This document shows positions 8,443 to 15,127 of a stretch of 18,960 nucleotides of DNA, in pieces (the first letter of the stretch is position 1; every line of letters starts with the position of its first letter). The position numbers and the translations under genes are program-made. This DNA is from CAZUZS01 sp964624795 (GTDB lineage: Bacteria > Calditrichota > Calditrichia > RBG-13-44-9): the NCBI GenBank assembly GCA_964624795.1, contig CAZUZS010000080.1, forward strand, positions 1-18,960, in the 5' to 3' direction. Under the pieces are notes generated by a model. The model did not search any database. It saw only the letters and a program-made list of their open reading frames with translations, and was not told the origin of the DNA.

Positions 8443-9207
8443 ATGACAATCGATTTACAGAAAGAAATCATTTACGGCCCTGTAAATTCCCGCCGCCTTG
8501 GGAAATCCCTTGGCGTGAACCTGATGCCGACCCGCTATAAGCTGTGCTCGTTTAATTGCGTCTATTGCCAGTACGGATGGACAACAAAAAGAGCAACGAA
8601 TTCACATCTCTTCTTGCAGGATCTGCCGGGTATTTCCGAGGTCAGGCAAGCAATTGTTCACGCCTTTGAATCGGAACTGGAATTCGATTTTATTACTTTC
8701 TCAGGCAACGGCGAATCGACCATGCATCCCGATTTCCCAGAGATGGTAAACGAGGTGGTTAAGCTGAGAGACAGCTACCGGAAGAATGTTAAAATTGCCC
8801 TGCTTTCAAATTCCAGCGGCCTCTTCGACCCACGGATTCGGACATCAATAAACAGCATCGATTACCCGATTTTCAAATTGGACGCCGGAACCGAGAAAAA
8901 ATTTTTGAAGATCAACCGACCGGACAGGAGTCTGTCGTATCACAATATCGTCAGGGCGCTTTCGATGATGAATAGCATCTATCTTCAAACTATGTTCTTT
9001 GATGGTCAACCTTCTAATGTTGAGGAAGACGATTTGCTGGCCTGGTTTGAGCGGGTAAAGGAGATCGGCCCGGAAGGAGTTCAGATCTATACACTTGACC
9101 GGCCTGTGCCCCTGTCTCGAATCAAGCCTGTATCACGAGAAAAACTTCAACAGATAAGTCAGAAAGGACGGGAAATAAGCGGGATACAAATTGAAGCTTT
9201 TTATTAA
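8443..9207 (+). CDS. Radical SAM protein, COG0731-like
   Basis: 254 residues. The radical SAM cluster motif CxxxCxxC is C35-C39-C42 (LCSFNCVYCQYG), preceded by YGPVNSRRLGKSLGVNLMP and followed by the SAM-binding-type SGNGESTMHPDF at 87-98. Together these are characteristic of COG0731, the family that in archaea and eukaryotes includes the tRNA-wyosine enzyme TYW1. Bacteria generally lack wyosine, so substrate and reaction here are unknown; 4Fe-4S-dependent SAM cleavage is the safe statement. The protein is shorter than TYW1 and has no flavodoxin domain. It is cytosolic. No Shine-Dalgarno is visible before ATG 8443, but a well-spaced promoter ends 7 nt upstream. It may be linked to yifB only by position. 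The nearest downstream gene is convergent. Confidence 0.88.
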   Translation: MTIDLQKEIIYGPVNSRRLGKSLGVNLMPTRYKLCSFNCVYCQYGWTTKRATNSHLFLQDLPGISEVRQAIVHAFESELEFDFITFSGNGESTMHPDFPEMVNEVVKLRDSYRKNVKIALLSNSSGLFDPRIRTSINSIDYPIFKLDAGTEKKFLKINRPDRSLSYHNIVRALSMMNSIYLQTMFFDGQPSNVEEDDLLAWFERVKEIGPEGVQIYTLDRPVPLSRIKPVSREKLQQISQKGREISGIQIEAFY

Positions 9208-9354
9208 CGAGAGGGAATGCACCGGACAGAAAAGCAAAAAAGCTTTGGATTATTCGATTGCCTATTCTCTCGATTCCGCGATTTTCAAAAGTTCATACAA
9301 CTGGGGGGATTAATCAGGCAGGCCGATCTTCAATCTCCAAATTGGAGCAAAAAA

Positions 9355-9648
9355 TCAGCCTAAGAAACGTTTCAGCATTTCATCTGTTTCGGAATCCAGG
9401 TCGATTTCTATCTCGTCCCTTGTTCCATCGGTAAAAAACACTTCAATCAATCGTTGTTCGGGCTTCCAGGCTTCCTCAGCATCGGTATCATCAAATTCCT
9501 GGAACATCATATAATCCACATCTTCAAAATCTTCAATTACCAGGTATTCAACTGCTTCATCATCCAGCTCTAACAATTCACAAATTTCAACGAACATCGG
9601 GTCATCCTTCCCAACAACTCTTGAACCAATCCTACTACCCGATTCCAT
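9355..9648 (-). CDS. Small highly acidic hypothetical protein
   Basis: The frame opens at a TTG at 9678, but GGAGGG lies about 5 nt before ATG 9648, so I take that start: 97 residues, beginning MESGSRIGSRVVG. About a third of the residues are Asp or Glu (32 by my count) against eight Lys/Arg. Acidic blocks at about 24-50 (LELDDEAVEYLVIEDFEDVD) alternate with aromatic and aliphatic residues in a way that suggests a folded domain rather than pure disorder. There is no signal peptide, no membrane segment and one Cys only. I do not recognise the family. It stands alone: the radical SAM gene is convergent, and 831 bp without a convincing gene lie upstream. The good ribosome-binding site and amphipathic pattern support it as real. 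Confidence 0.72.
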   Translation of the reverse strand: MESGSRIGSRVVGKDDPMFVEICELLELDDEAVEYLVIEDFEDVDYMMFQEFDDTDAEEAWKPEQRLIEVFFTDGTRDEIEIDLDSETDEMLKRFLG

Positions 9649-10261
9649 AAATCCCTCCAAATTTATTCGGTACTGCAATGCGCCTTATATACAAAAATTT
9701 TTCATAATGGTCAATATTGAAAAATAAATAATCAATAAAGCTTGTCAGAGTTCCAACAAAGTTCAATTTAATTACCTGATAGCGCAATCCTGCAAGTATA
9801 CCACCGAACATTTCCGCACATTTCATGCTGTTTGCTGAATAAACGTTTGTGCTGCCCGCAATAATATCCCATCTACTATGTTCACGCTCTAATAATGGTG
9901 GCAAACATAATACATAATTGCCGATATCGCAAACATATCTTGTTTTCTTTGAACAATCCGCTGTTTAGATCATTCGGGGGTTCGAGATGCCGGAAACCGT
10001 ATGTGCCTCCGAAATAATGCATCGCACAGCCAAAGTGGAAATTCGGATTCCCAACAACAATTCAAATTAGGTCATTCCAACAAATTTTGGATTCCTTGCT
10101 TGGCAAAGCACATCTGAGATAGGCTTGAGGGCGATGAATGCATATACATTTATGCTTGCTTTCCCTGAAATAAAGTATAATTGGGAAAGAAATTGCCTAA
10201 CCAATATGCTGTACACAATATAATGCACCATAGCCAATATTTATTAAAGCATTTCCCCGGA

Positions 10262-10282
10262 TACCAAACCGGTGGTTTGGTA
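10262..10282. repeat. Perfect 9-bp inverted repeat, 3-nt centre
   Basis: TACCAAACC (10262-10270), GGT, then GGTTTGGTA (10274-10282). It is either a tight hairpin with a 3-nt loop or a repressor operator of 21 bp. No T-run follows on either strand, so an intrinsic terminator is unlikely. It lies in a region with no convincing gene. Confidence 0.7.
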
Positions 10283-10324
10283 CAAATGCTCGGAGTGCAA
10301 AATAAATACAAATTATGGAAGAAA

Positions 10325-10350
10325 CTCAATCCTGCTCAGGACAGATTGAG
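10325..10350. repeat. Nested inverted repeat
   Basis: CTCAATC (10325-10331) and GATTGAG (10344-10350) are perfect arms, with a smaller pair CCTG/CAGG (10331-10340) between them. On either strand this could fold as one hairpin. No U-tract is present. Confidence 0.6.
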
Positions 10351-10393
10351 CCTGTGATAATTTCCGGAAAGTTGAAACAACTAAATGGTGGTA

Positions 10394-10421
10394 TTTTACG
10401 CGTACTAAGAAAGGCGTAAAA
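10394..10421. repeat. Perfect 8-bp inverted repeat, 12-nt loop
   Basis: TTTTACGC (10394-10401) pairs with GCGTAAAA (10414-10421). It lies 59 bp beyond the stop of rpmB (minus strand), where a terminator would be expected. However, the T-run is inside the stem, not after it, so termination is only possible. Confidence 0.6.
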
Positions 10422-10479
10422 GGTGGACTGAATTAGCCCAACCTTTCGTAGATAATGATCCGACCCGATCCTGTGAGGG

Positions 10480-10674
10480 CTATCGTACTGCCTTTGTAAT
10501 CTTTCCTGCCTGAATGCAGCTAGTGCAAACCGTCATACGCACTGTCTGACCATTCAACGTGGCACGAACCTTTTGCAGATTCGGTTCGAACCGGCGCCGT
10601 TTACGATTATTTGCATGGCTCACATGATTTCCATACATCGGTTTCTTACCACATATCTCGCATACCTTGGCCAT
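10480..10674 (-). CDS. rpmB: 50S ribosomal protein L28
   Basis: 64 residues, the normal size for bacterial L28 (about 60-78), a structural protein of the large ribosomal subunit. The sequence opens MAKVCEICGKKPMYGNHVSHA, followed by the basic block NNRKRRRF and LQKVRA. Two Cys pairs, C5/C8 and C50/C53, mark the zinc-binding (C+) form rather than the Cys-less paralogue many bacteria switch to under zinc starvation. Two in-frame ATGs are 6 nt apart. AAGGAG abuts the first and lies 6 nt before the second, so I choose the second (10674). The gene stands alone, without rpmG beside it, and is divergent from the dnaA-like gene. Confidence 0.95.
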   Translation of the reverse strand: MAKVCEICGKKPMYGNHVSHANNRKRRRFEPNLQKVRATLNGQTVRMTVCTSCIQAGKITKAVR

Positions 10675-10839
10675 CTTCATCTCCTTAGATCATACTCAAA
10701 TAACGAACGGCAAAGTTAAATAAGAATCAGTGATAAAACAAACAAATAGAATTTTTTTATGCCTGTTTCGGGTCACCGAATTTTTCTGAGAACATCTTAG
10801 CACACCGAGACCGTTGATTTCTGGACAATTAGGCCCGAT

Positions 10840-10855
10840 TGTTTTACGTGAAACT
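10840..10855. promoter_or_regulatory. parS: parS-like ParB-binding palindrome
   Basis: TGTTTTACGTGAAACT matches the widely conserved parS 16-mer TGTTTCACGTGAAACA at 14 of 16 positions, including the central ACGTGAAAC. ParB binds such sites, usually clustered near the replication origin, to load SMC and segregate chromosomes. Only this one copy was seen in the window, and parA/parB are not present. Identification rests on sequence match alone. Confidence 0.5.
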
Positions 10856-10881
10856 TGCCAAAATTTTTTTCTTCAACTGAC

Positions 10882-10909
10882 TTGATTTTATCATAAAAAA
10901 TCTTATAAT
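10882..10909 (+). promoter_or_regulatory. Sigma70-type promoter for the dnaA-like gene
   Basis: TTGATT (10882-10887, 4/6) and a perfect TATAAT (10904-10909) are separated by 16 bp. Transcription would begin near 10916, giving a leader of about 130 nt before ATG 11048. The parS-like site lies 27 bp upstream of the -35. Confidence 0.6.
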
Positions 10910-11047
10910 ATTGATACCTCTGCGGTGGCTTTTACAGCTCCTTGGTACGACATTTTTTTTACCTTGTTTCAGTGAAGGCAGGCGCTTTTTTTTCAAATTA
11001 TTTTTATTTTTGGAATTCAAATCGAAGGAGAAGGACGGTCGTAGCTC

Positions 11048-12493
11048 ATGCCAAAAACCCATGCTCGTTCTCTGCCCGATCTTAAATCGGGCCAAACCGG
11101 TATTCAGGCTCAATGGAAACAGTCGCTCAATCTCATCAAGGAGGATATTTCAGTACAGGGATTTCGCACATGGCTATCCCCAATAATCCCGGTCAGTCAT
11201 GTTGACAACAACCTCATACTTCGTGTTCCTTCGCAGTTCTTCTTCGAATGGCTCGAATCTAACTATCAGGAGAGCATTGAAAAGGCGGTCAAAAAGATCT
11301 TTGGCCTGCGGACGAAGATAGAATATCTGGTTGCCTCCAGTCCCGACAAGCAACCGGAGGAAATGAACCTGGATGAAGAGCCGTCATCTCAAAAAACAGA
11401 ACGCCCGGTAGCAGAAGAAGCGGAAGAACCAATTCCGTTGGATGCAAGGTATCAGTTTGAAAATTTTGTCGTGAAGAATGATAACGAGCTGGCACTCAGA
11501 GCCGCCCAGGCGGTAGCCGGACATCCAGGCAAAACAGATTATAATCCGTTGCTCATTTACGGCGATTCCGGCTGTGGAAAGACGCACTTGCTCAATGCCA
11601 TTGGGAATCACGTCCTGGCGCATCGCAAAAGGAAAAAGGTTCTCTACTTAAGCAGCGAGAATTTTCTGAATGAATATATCTACGCCCTGCAACACAAGAC
11701 AATGGAACTATTTCAGAAAAAGACACAAGGCATAGATGTATTATTATTAGATGATATTCAATTTTTATCGAATAAAAAAAAGTCGCAGGAAGGTCTTTTC
11801 TTTTTCTTTTCAGAAATGGAAAGGAGACGAAAACAGATCGTCATCGCGCTTAATCAGCCGCCGGCGCAGCTTCTCGGTTTCGAAGACCGTCTTCTATCAT
11901 TCTTCCAGAAGGGCCTGATTGTCGACCTGATTCCGCCAAGTTACGATTCCCGGCTGGAGTTAATGGATGCATTTTGCGCAAAGAACGATTTGAAAATGTT
12001 GCCCGAAGTAAGAGAATTTTTAGCCGAAAATCTGCATGACGGACTTCACCAGATGAGAGCAGTAATGGTACGGATTGCCGCTCACGGCTCTTTGCTGAAT
12101 AAGCCGGTTCCTCTCGGCAATGTGAAACGCCTGTTGGCACAAATTGATGCCAAGTGGGCAAAACGAAACGGGAACTATCGCCACATCCATCCCATCAAAA
12201 TAGAGCAAGTCATTAAAATTGTTTCTGAGTATATGAATATTCCTTGTGATATGCTTATCGGCTATTCGCGGCAGAGGGAAATATCATACGCCAGGCAGAT
12301 TGCTATCTACCTGAGCAAAGAGATTTCCGGTGAATCGCTTCAAGTCATCGGCTATCACTTTCAAAACCGTCATTATACGGCAATTTTGCACAATTATAAA
12401 AAGATTGTAAAAGAGCTCAAAAGCAACCCGGTGCTGAATAACGCCATCAACGAAATCAAAGAACGGATATTTAGTTCCAGAACCAACGGCTAA
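11048..12493 (+). CDS. DnaA-family protein with degenerate AAA+ and DNA-binding motifs
   Basis: 481 residues with the full initiator layout. Domain I is about 20-90 (QWKQSLNLIKEDIS..F.TWLSPI, VPSQFFFEWLE), followed by an acidic linker 98-130. The AAA+ domain is about 131-350, with Walker A GDSGCGKT 172-179 and Walker B VLLLDD 231-236. Domain IV is about 380-475, with ARQIAIYLSKEI. Several signature residues differ from canonical DnaA. Box VII SRF is SFF, so the arginine-finger position is F285. Sensor 2 SNIRELEG reads DGLHQMRA, with H334 for Arg. Sensor 1 TSDRP reads ALNQP. The DnaA-box reader GRDHTTVLH reads NRHYTAILH. ATP binding looks possible but inter-subunit sensing impaired, suggesting a paralogue or specialised regulator rather than the main initiator, unless it is the only copy. 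ATG 11048 is the first start after a stop; AAGGA lies 12 nt upstream. Neighbours rpmB and DUF3108 are not a usual dnaA-dnaN setting. Confidence 0.85.
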   Translation: MPKTHARSLPDLKSGQTGIQAQWKQSLNLIKEDISVQGFRTWLSPIIPVSHVDNNLILRVPSQFFFEWLESNYQESIEKAVKKIFGLRTKIEYLVASSPDKQPEEMNLDEEPSSQKTERPVAEEAEEPIPLDARYQFENFVVKNDNELALRAAQAVAGHPGKTDYNPLLIYGDSGCGKTHLLNAIGNHVLAHRKRKKVLYLSSENFLNEYIYALQHKTMELFQKKTQGIDVLLLDDIQFLSNKKKSQEGLFFFFSEMERRRKQIVIALNQPPAQLLGFEDRLLSFFQKGLIVDLIPPSYDSRLELMDAFCAKNDLKMLPEVREFLAENLHDGLHQMRAVMVRIAAHGSLLNKPVPLGNVKRLLAQIDAKWAKRNGNYRHIHPIKIEQVIKIVSEYMNIPCDMLIGYSRQREISYARQIAIYLSKEISGESLQVIGYHFQNRHYTAILHNYKKIVKELKSNPVLNNAINEIKERIFSSRTNG

Positions 12494-12530
12494 TCCGACG
12501 GCCAAATAAATATGCTTCTCAATTGTGCCC

Positions 12531-12553
12531 GCCCGCCAGGACGGGTCTTCTTT
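12531..12553 (+). terminator. Possible weak terminator after the dnaA-like gene
   Basis: GCCCG (12531-12535) pairs with CGGGT (12542-12546, including one G-U pair) around a short loop and is followed by CTTCTTT. The stem is short and the U-tract interrupted, so this is tentative. Confidence 0.3.
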
Positions 12554-12708
12554 GTACAAAATTTTAAGCAAGGGAACTAAATTTATTGAAGATTCTTGAA
12601 TATCGTTAGAATAAGTGGACGCTTCGCGTGTTCGCGGAAGAAATTAGGCAGGGTTTGTAATCGTGCAAAAACATAATTATTATGTACGGTCATTAATTGA
12701 GGCTCCGG

Positions 12709-13665
12709 ATGTTGATCGATTTAAACGGAAACCATAGAACCAGGTATTTCAACTTATTTGTTCTGGTCGCTATTCTGATGGTGATGATTATTCAGGGACC
12801 TTCTCTATTTGCCGGGACAAATCAGGCAATGACGCCTGCAATCGAATCTGACACCAGCGACAGCTTGAATTTCGTCGATAGCAGCACAAACAACTCGCCG
12901 GCTTACCAGTTAAACCGACAAGTTCCGAATAGTGCTTTTCGCGTGGGAGAAAAATTATCTTTCGTTATTCGCTACGGTTTCATCAAGGCAGGTAATGCGG
13001 AAATGCAGGTAGAAGGCATTGTTCCGCTGGACGACCGGGAGGCCTACCGTATTGTTTCAACTGCCCGATCAAACGGTACCTTCGACGTGTTTTTCAAAGT
13101 GCGTGACCGGGTGGAAAGTTACATCGACACCCGGGGATTATATTCGCTGCGCTTCAATAAGATGCTGCGTGAAGGCTCCTACAAGTTTGATTTGCTTGTC
13201 GACTACGATCAGCCGGATGGCAAGGCAAATGTGCAGATGATCCGGTATGATGATGATAACGATTCATTGCAGGTGAAAAAAAAGGAAGATTTCGAGGTTG
13301 CGATTCCGCCTTACGTCCTTGATATTCTCGCTTCATTCTATTTCGTGCGAACCCAGAAATTGCGGTTGGGAATGCCACTCTATATCACCAATCACGACAA
13401 TAAGAAAGTATACGATTTAAAGGTGCTGATCCAAAAACGCGAGACCATAAAGGTAAAAGCGGGCAAATTCCGGTGCGTGGTTGTGGAACCGGTACTTAAA
13501 GGAGAGTCCATCTTTCAGCAAAAGGGCAAATTATGGGTGTGGCTCAGCGACGATCAATATAAGATCCCGGTGCAGATGAAGAGTGCGGTATTTGTTGGAA
13601 ATATCACGACCGAACTAACGGACATCGAGGGAATTAGACTCCCGCTTCCCTCACAGGTGAAATAA
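12709..13665 (+). CDS. Exported DUF3108 protein
   Basis: The frame allows a TTG start at 12697, but GAGG lies 6 nt before ATG 12709, which I choose: 318 residues. An N-terminal export signal has the basic stretch NHRTR (8-12) and hydrophobic core 13-29, with a plausible cleavage after PSLFA (A35). A Ser/Asn/Thr-rich spacer follows to about residue 65. The DUF3108 domain covers roughly 70-310, recognisable by FRVGEKLSFVIRYGFIKAGNAEM, the RDRVESYID.RGL.SLRF and REGSYKFD segments, KVKAGKFRCVVVEP and KLWVWLSDDQYKIPVQM. The fold is expected to be mainly beta and periplasmic or outer-membrane associated; no biochemical role is established for the family. It lies 215 bp after the dnaA-like gene with no obvious functional link and is convergent with the YkvA gene. 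Confidence 0.9.
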   Translation: MLIDLNGNHRTRYFNLFVLVAILMVMIIQGPSLFAGTNQAMTPAIESDTSDSLNFVDSSTNNSPAYQLNRQVPNSAFRVGEKLSFVIRYGFIKAGNAEMQVEGIVPLDDREAYRIVSTARSNGTFDVFFKVRDRVESYIDTRGLYSLRFNKMLREGSYKFDLLVDYDQPDGKANVQMIRYDDDNDSLQVKKKEDFEVAIPPYVLDILASFYFVRTQKLRLGMPLYITNHDNKKVYDLKVLIQKRETIKVKAGKFRCVVVEPVLKGESIFQQKGKLWVWLSDDQYKIPVQMKSAVFVGNITTELTDIEGIRLPLPSQVK

Positions 13666-13819
13666 GATCTTTAAATTGCAGGAATAATTGAGCACTTCAC
13701 CATCTTACAATGGCGTGAGCTGGTGAGTCTTATTGAATAATACTGCCAAGAATTGCCAGAAAGAAAACTCATGATGGAATCGTGAGATATCAAACCAGGC
13801 GGTGATTCAATATTTCTTC

Positions 13820-13835
13820 AGGGCACCGCGGCCCT
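13820..13835. terminator. Short hairpin between convergent genes
   Basis: AGGGC (13820-13824) and GCCCT (13831-13835) form a 5-bp stem with a 6-nt loop in the 200-bp gap between the convergent DUF3108 and YkvA genes. No proper U-tract follows on either strand, so a bidirectional terminator is only a guess. Confidence 0.22.
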
Positions 13836-13865
13836 TTCAGAACTCAAATCTTCAAGGAATCACAA

Positions 13866-14258
13866 TCAGGTGGGGGAAATCGAATTGGTCAGGTACGATT
13901 TGAAGCCGGCCAGGTCATCCTGAATAGCATTCAGTACAAAAGCCACAACGGTTGCGTCGTCCAGAAAGCCCAGCGCAGGAAAAACATCAGGTATAAGGTC
14001 CAGTGGATTTAAAAAATAGATGATGGCAGCCAATGCATAAATGATGGTCTTCCAGGGCACTTCTTTGTATTCGCGTTTGAAATATGCCCGTACCATTTGA
14101 ATCAGTAAAATCAATTCATCCCAGAAATCCCGGATTTTTTGTTTCTTCTTCTCAGCCTTATCCAGCGCTTCCTGCAGCAATTCATGCAGTTTTTCCTCTT
14201 CCGCTGATAGTTCTTCCGCGGCCATTTTCATCTCACCAAATCGCAAAGGTTCTTCCAT
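13866..14258 (-). CDS. YkvA-family (DUF1232) membrane protein
   Basis: 130 residues. A Glu/Lys-rich N-terminal helix (about 12-45) is probably a coiled coil. The DUF1232 core follows: a hydrophobic helix at 70-85 leads into YFLNPLDLIPDVFPALGFLDD (81-101), the family hallmark, then a second hydrophobic helix DATVVAFVLNAI (101-112). DUF1232 proteins are small membrane-associated proteins of unknown function. The start is uncertain: ATG 14258 has only a weak GGAAA upstream, while ATG 14225 (11 codons in, MAAEELSAE) has GGTGAG with 6-nt spacing. The gene begins 36 bp after the methyltransferase stop, on the same strand, so the two are probably one transcript. Confidence 0.88.
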   Translation of the reverse strand: MEEPLRFGEMKMAAEELSAEEEKLHELLQEALDKAEKKKQKIRDFWDELILLIQMVRAYFKREYKEVPWKTIIYALAAIIYFLNPLDLIPDVFPALGFLDDATVVAFVLNAIQDDLAGFKSYLTNSISPT

Positions 14259-14294
14259 TTTCCAATTCGCTTCTTTAAATCTTCGTACAACTTC

Positions 14295-14963
14295 TTAATC
14301 TCGCCTGCCCAAAAATGTTCCGGATGTGAACAACGATCCATATTTCTTTTTCCACGCGTGAACATCTTGGGTTTTCGGATAACGCACCTGTTCCTGCCGG
14401 ATATCATCAAAGCCGGCAGCGGAAAACAGATTCTTCCATTCCCCGATGGAGCGGCGATCCAGGGCGATTCCGAGGTCCTCCGCCCAACCGGCGCTGCCCG
14501 GATTTTCAGTGTAATAATCCGTTCCGACCAGCAGTACTCCGCCTGGCGCCATCAGCTTTGCGACCTTCTCGAACAACCTCTCCATTGGATTGATATAATA
14601 AAACGCCTCCATGGAAACAATGAAGTTGAACCGAATATCTGATTCCCATTCGAATATATCCGTTGCATAGAAACGCAATCGGTCGGACCGGGTGAGCCGT
14701 TTTGCCTTCTCAACCATCTGGGAAGCAATATCAATTCCCACCCCAAAGTCGTAATTCAGGTGCGATGCCAGATGGCGCACGAGCCACCCGTTTCCGCAGC
14801 CGATATCGAGAAAGACCGATGGCGACGGTGGGGAAATTCCCCCAAGCGCCTGGAGAACGGCATACCGGTGTCCCTCTTCCATCCCCTTATCCCGGTCGCG
14901 GTTCGCCCAATCGTTGAATAATCGTGACACATCACTACTTTTTTTCTGCCACAGCTTGCTCAT
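14295..14963 (-). CDS. Class I SAM-dependent methyltransferase
   Basis: 222 residues. Motif I FLDIGCGNGW (51-60) binds SAM, motif II has the acidic residue in VGIDIA (D78), followed by DIFEW and the motif IV-like NFIVSMEAFYYI. A beta-strand segment APGGVLLVGTDYY (about 138-150) is typical of methyltransferase type 11/25 folds. The segment after about residue 155 is likely a substrate-recognition cap. Substrate is not deducible. It is cytosolic, with no signal peptide. The ribosome-binding site before ATG 14963 is weak (GGTAG). The gene lies upstream of the YkvA gene with a 36-bp gap, suggesting co-transcription. The Cys-rich protein gene further upstream ends 164 bp away. Confidence 0.88.
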   Translation of the reverse strand: MSKLWQKKSSDVSRLFNDWANRDRDKGMEEGHRYAVLQALGGISPPSPSVFLDIGCGNGWLVRHLASHLNYDFGVGIDIASQMVEKAKRLTRSDRLRFYATDIFEWESDIRFNFIVSMEAFYYINPMERLFEKVAKLMAPGGVLLVGTDYYTENPGSAGWAEDLGIALDRRSIGEWKNLFSAAGFDDIRQEQVRYPKTQDVHAWKKKYGSLFTSGTFLGRRD

Positions 14964-15127
14964 AACAAACTACCATTGAATTTAGCTGCAGCCATTGCTG
15001 ACAAATCCTGATATTTTCAATTCTTCGTGCTGCAGATCTGTTCGGGAAACCAGGCAATTCAATACATAAAATTATATGACATTTCGAGAGCACAATCCCC
15101 GCCAGGCTGCTGATGTTTTGGTGAGCT

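Larger units (their letters stand above)
9649..10479. other. 831-bp gene-poor stretch between acidic protein and rpmB
   Basis: The region is visibly more AT-rich than neighbouring genes. The longest frame, about 9635-9965 on the minus strand, reads KKTRYVCDIGNYVLC and on to FGGIYGIG. It begins without ATG or ribosome-binding site and overlaps the acidic gene. A 34-codon ATG frame at 10315-10419 (+) also has no ribosome-binding site. I treat both as unproved. No tRNA fold, intrinsic terminator or IS end was found. The right end (10262-10421) holds three perfect inverted repeats, listed separately. It may be a decayed gene, a structured 3' region of rpmB, or a small RNA locus. Confidence 0.5.
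10675..11047. promoter_or_regulatory. Divergent region between rpmB and dnaA-like gene
   Basis: 373 bp, AT-rich, with the parS-like palindrome (10840-10855) and the strong plus-strand promoter (10882-10909) listed separately. Two runs of eight T occur in the presumed leader of the dnaA-like gene (10953-10960 and 10986-10993), without a good preceding stem. I found no TTATCCACA-type DnaA box, so this does not look like a classical oriC. On the rpmB side a TATGAT stretch lies close to the start, without a -35 partner. Confidence 0.5.

Noticed and set aside
9635..9904. 89-residue minus-strand frame
   Set aside because: TTG start without a ribosome-binding site, overlaps the start of the acidic gene, no recognisable family; kept only as a possible remnant.
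9970..9995. GGGGGTTCGAGA resembling a tRNA T-arm
   Set aside because: Flanking bases do not pair into a T-stem and no D, anticodon or acceptor stems could be found nearby.
10315..10419. 34-codon ATG frame in the gap between acidic protein and rpmB
   Set aside because: No ribosome-binding site and it overlaps two inverted repeats that better explain the sequence.
10675..11047. Origin of replication at the dnaA-like gene
   Set aside because: No DnaA-box cluster was seen and the neighbours are not the usual origin genes; the gene itself appears to have altered box-recognition residues.
12284..12571. 95-residue minus-strand frame over the dnaA-like 3' end
   Set aside because: Antisense to domain IV coding sequence, which is clearly recognisable on the plus strand.
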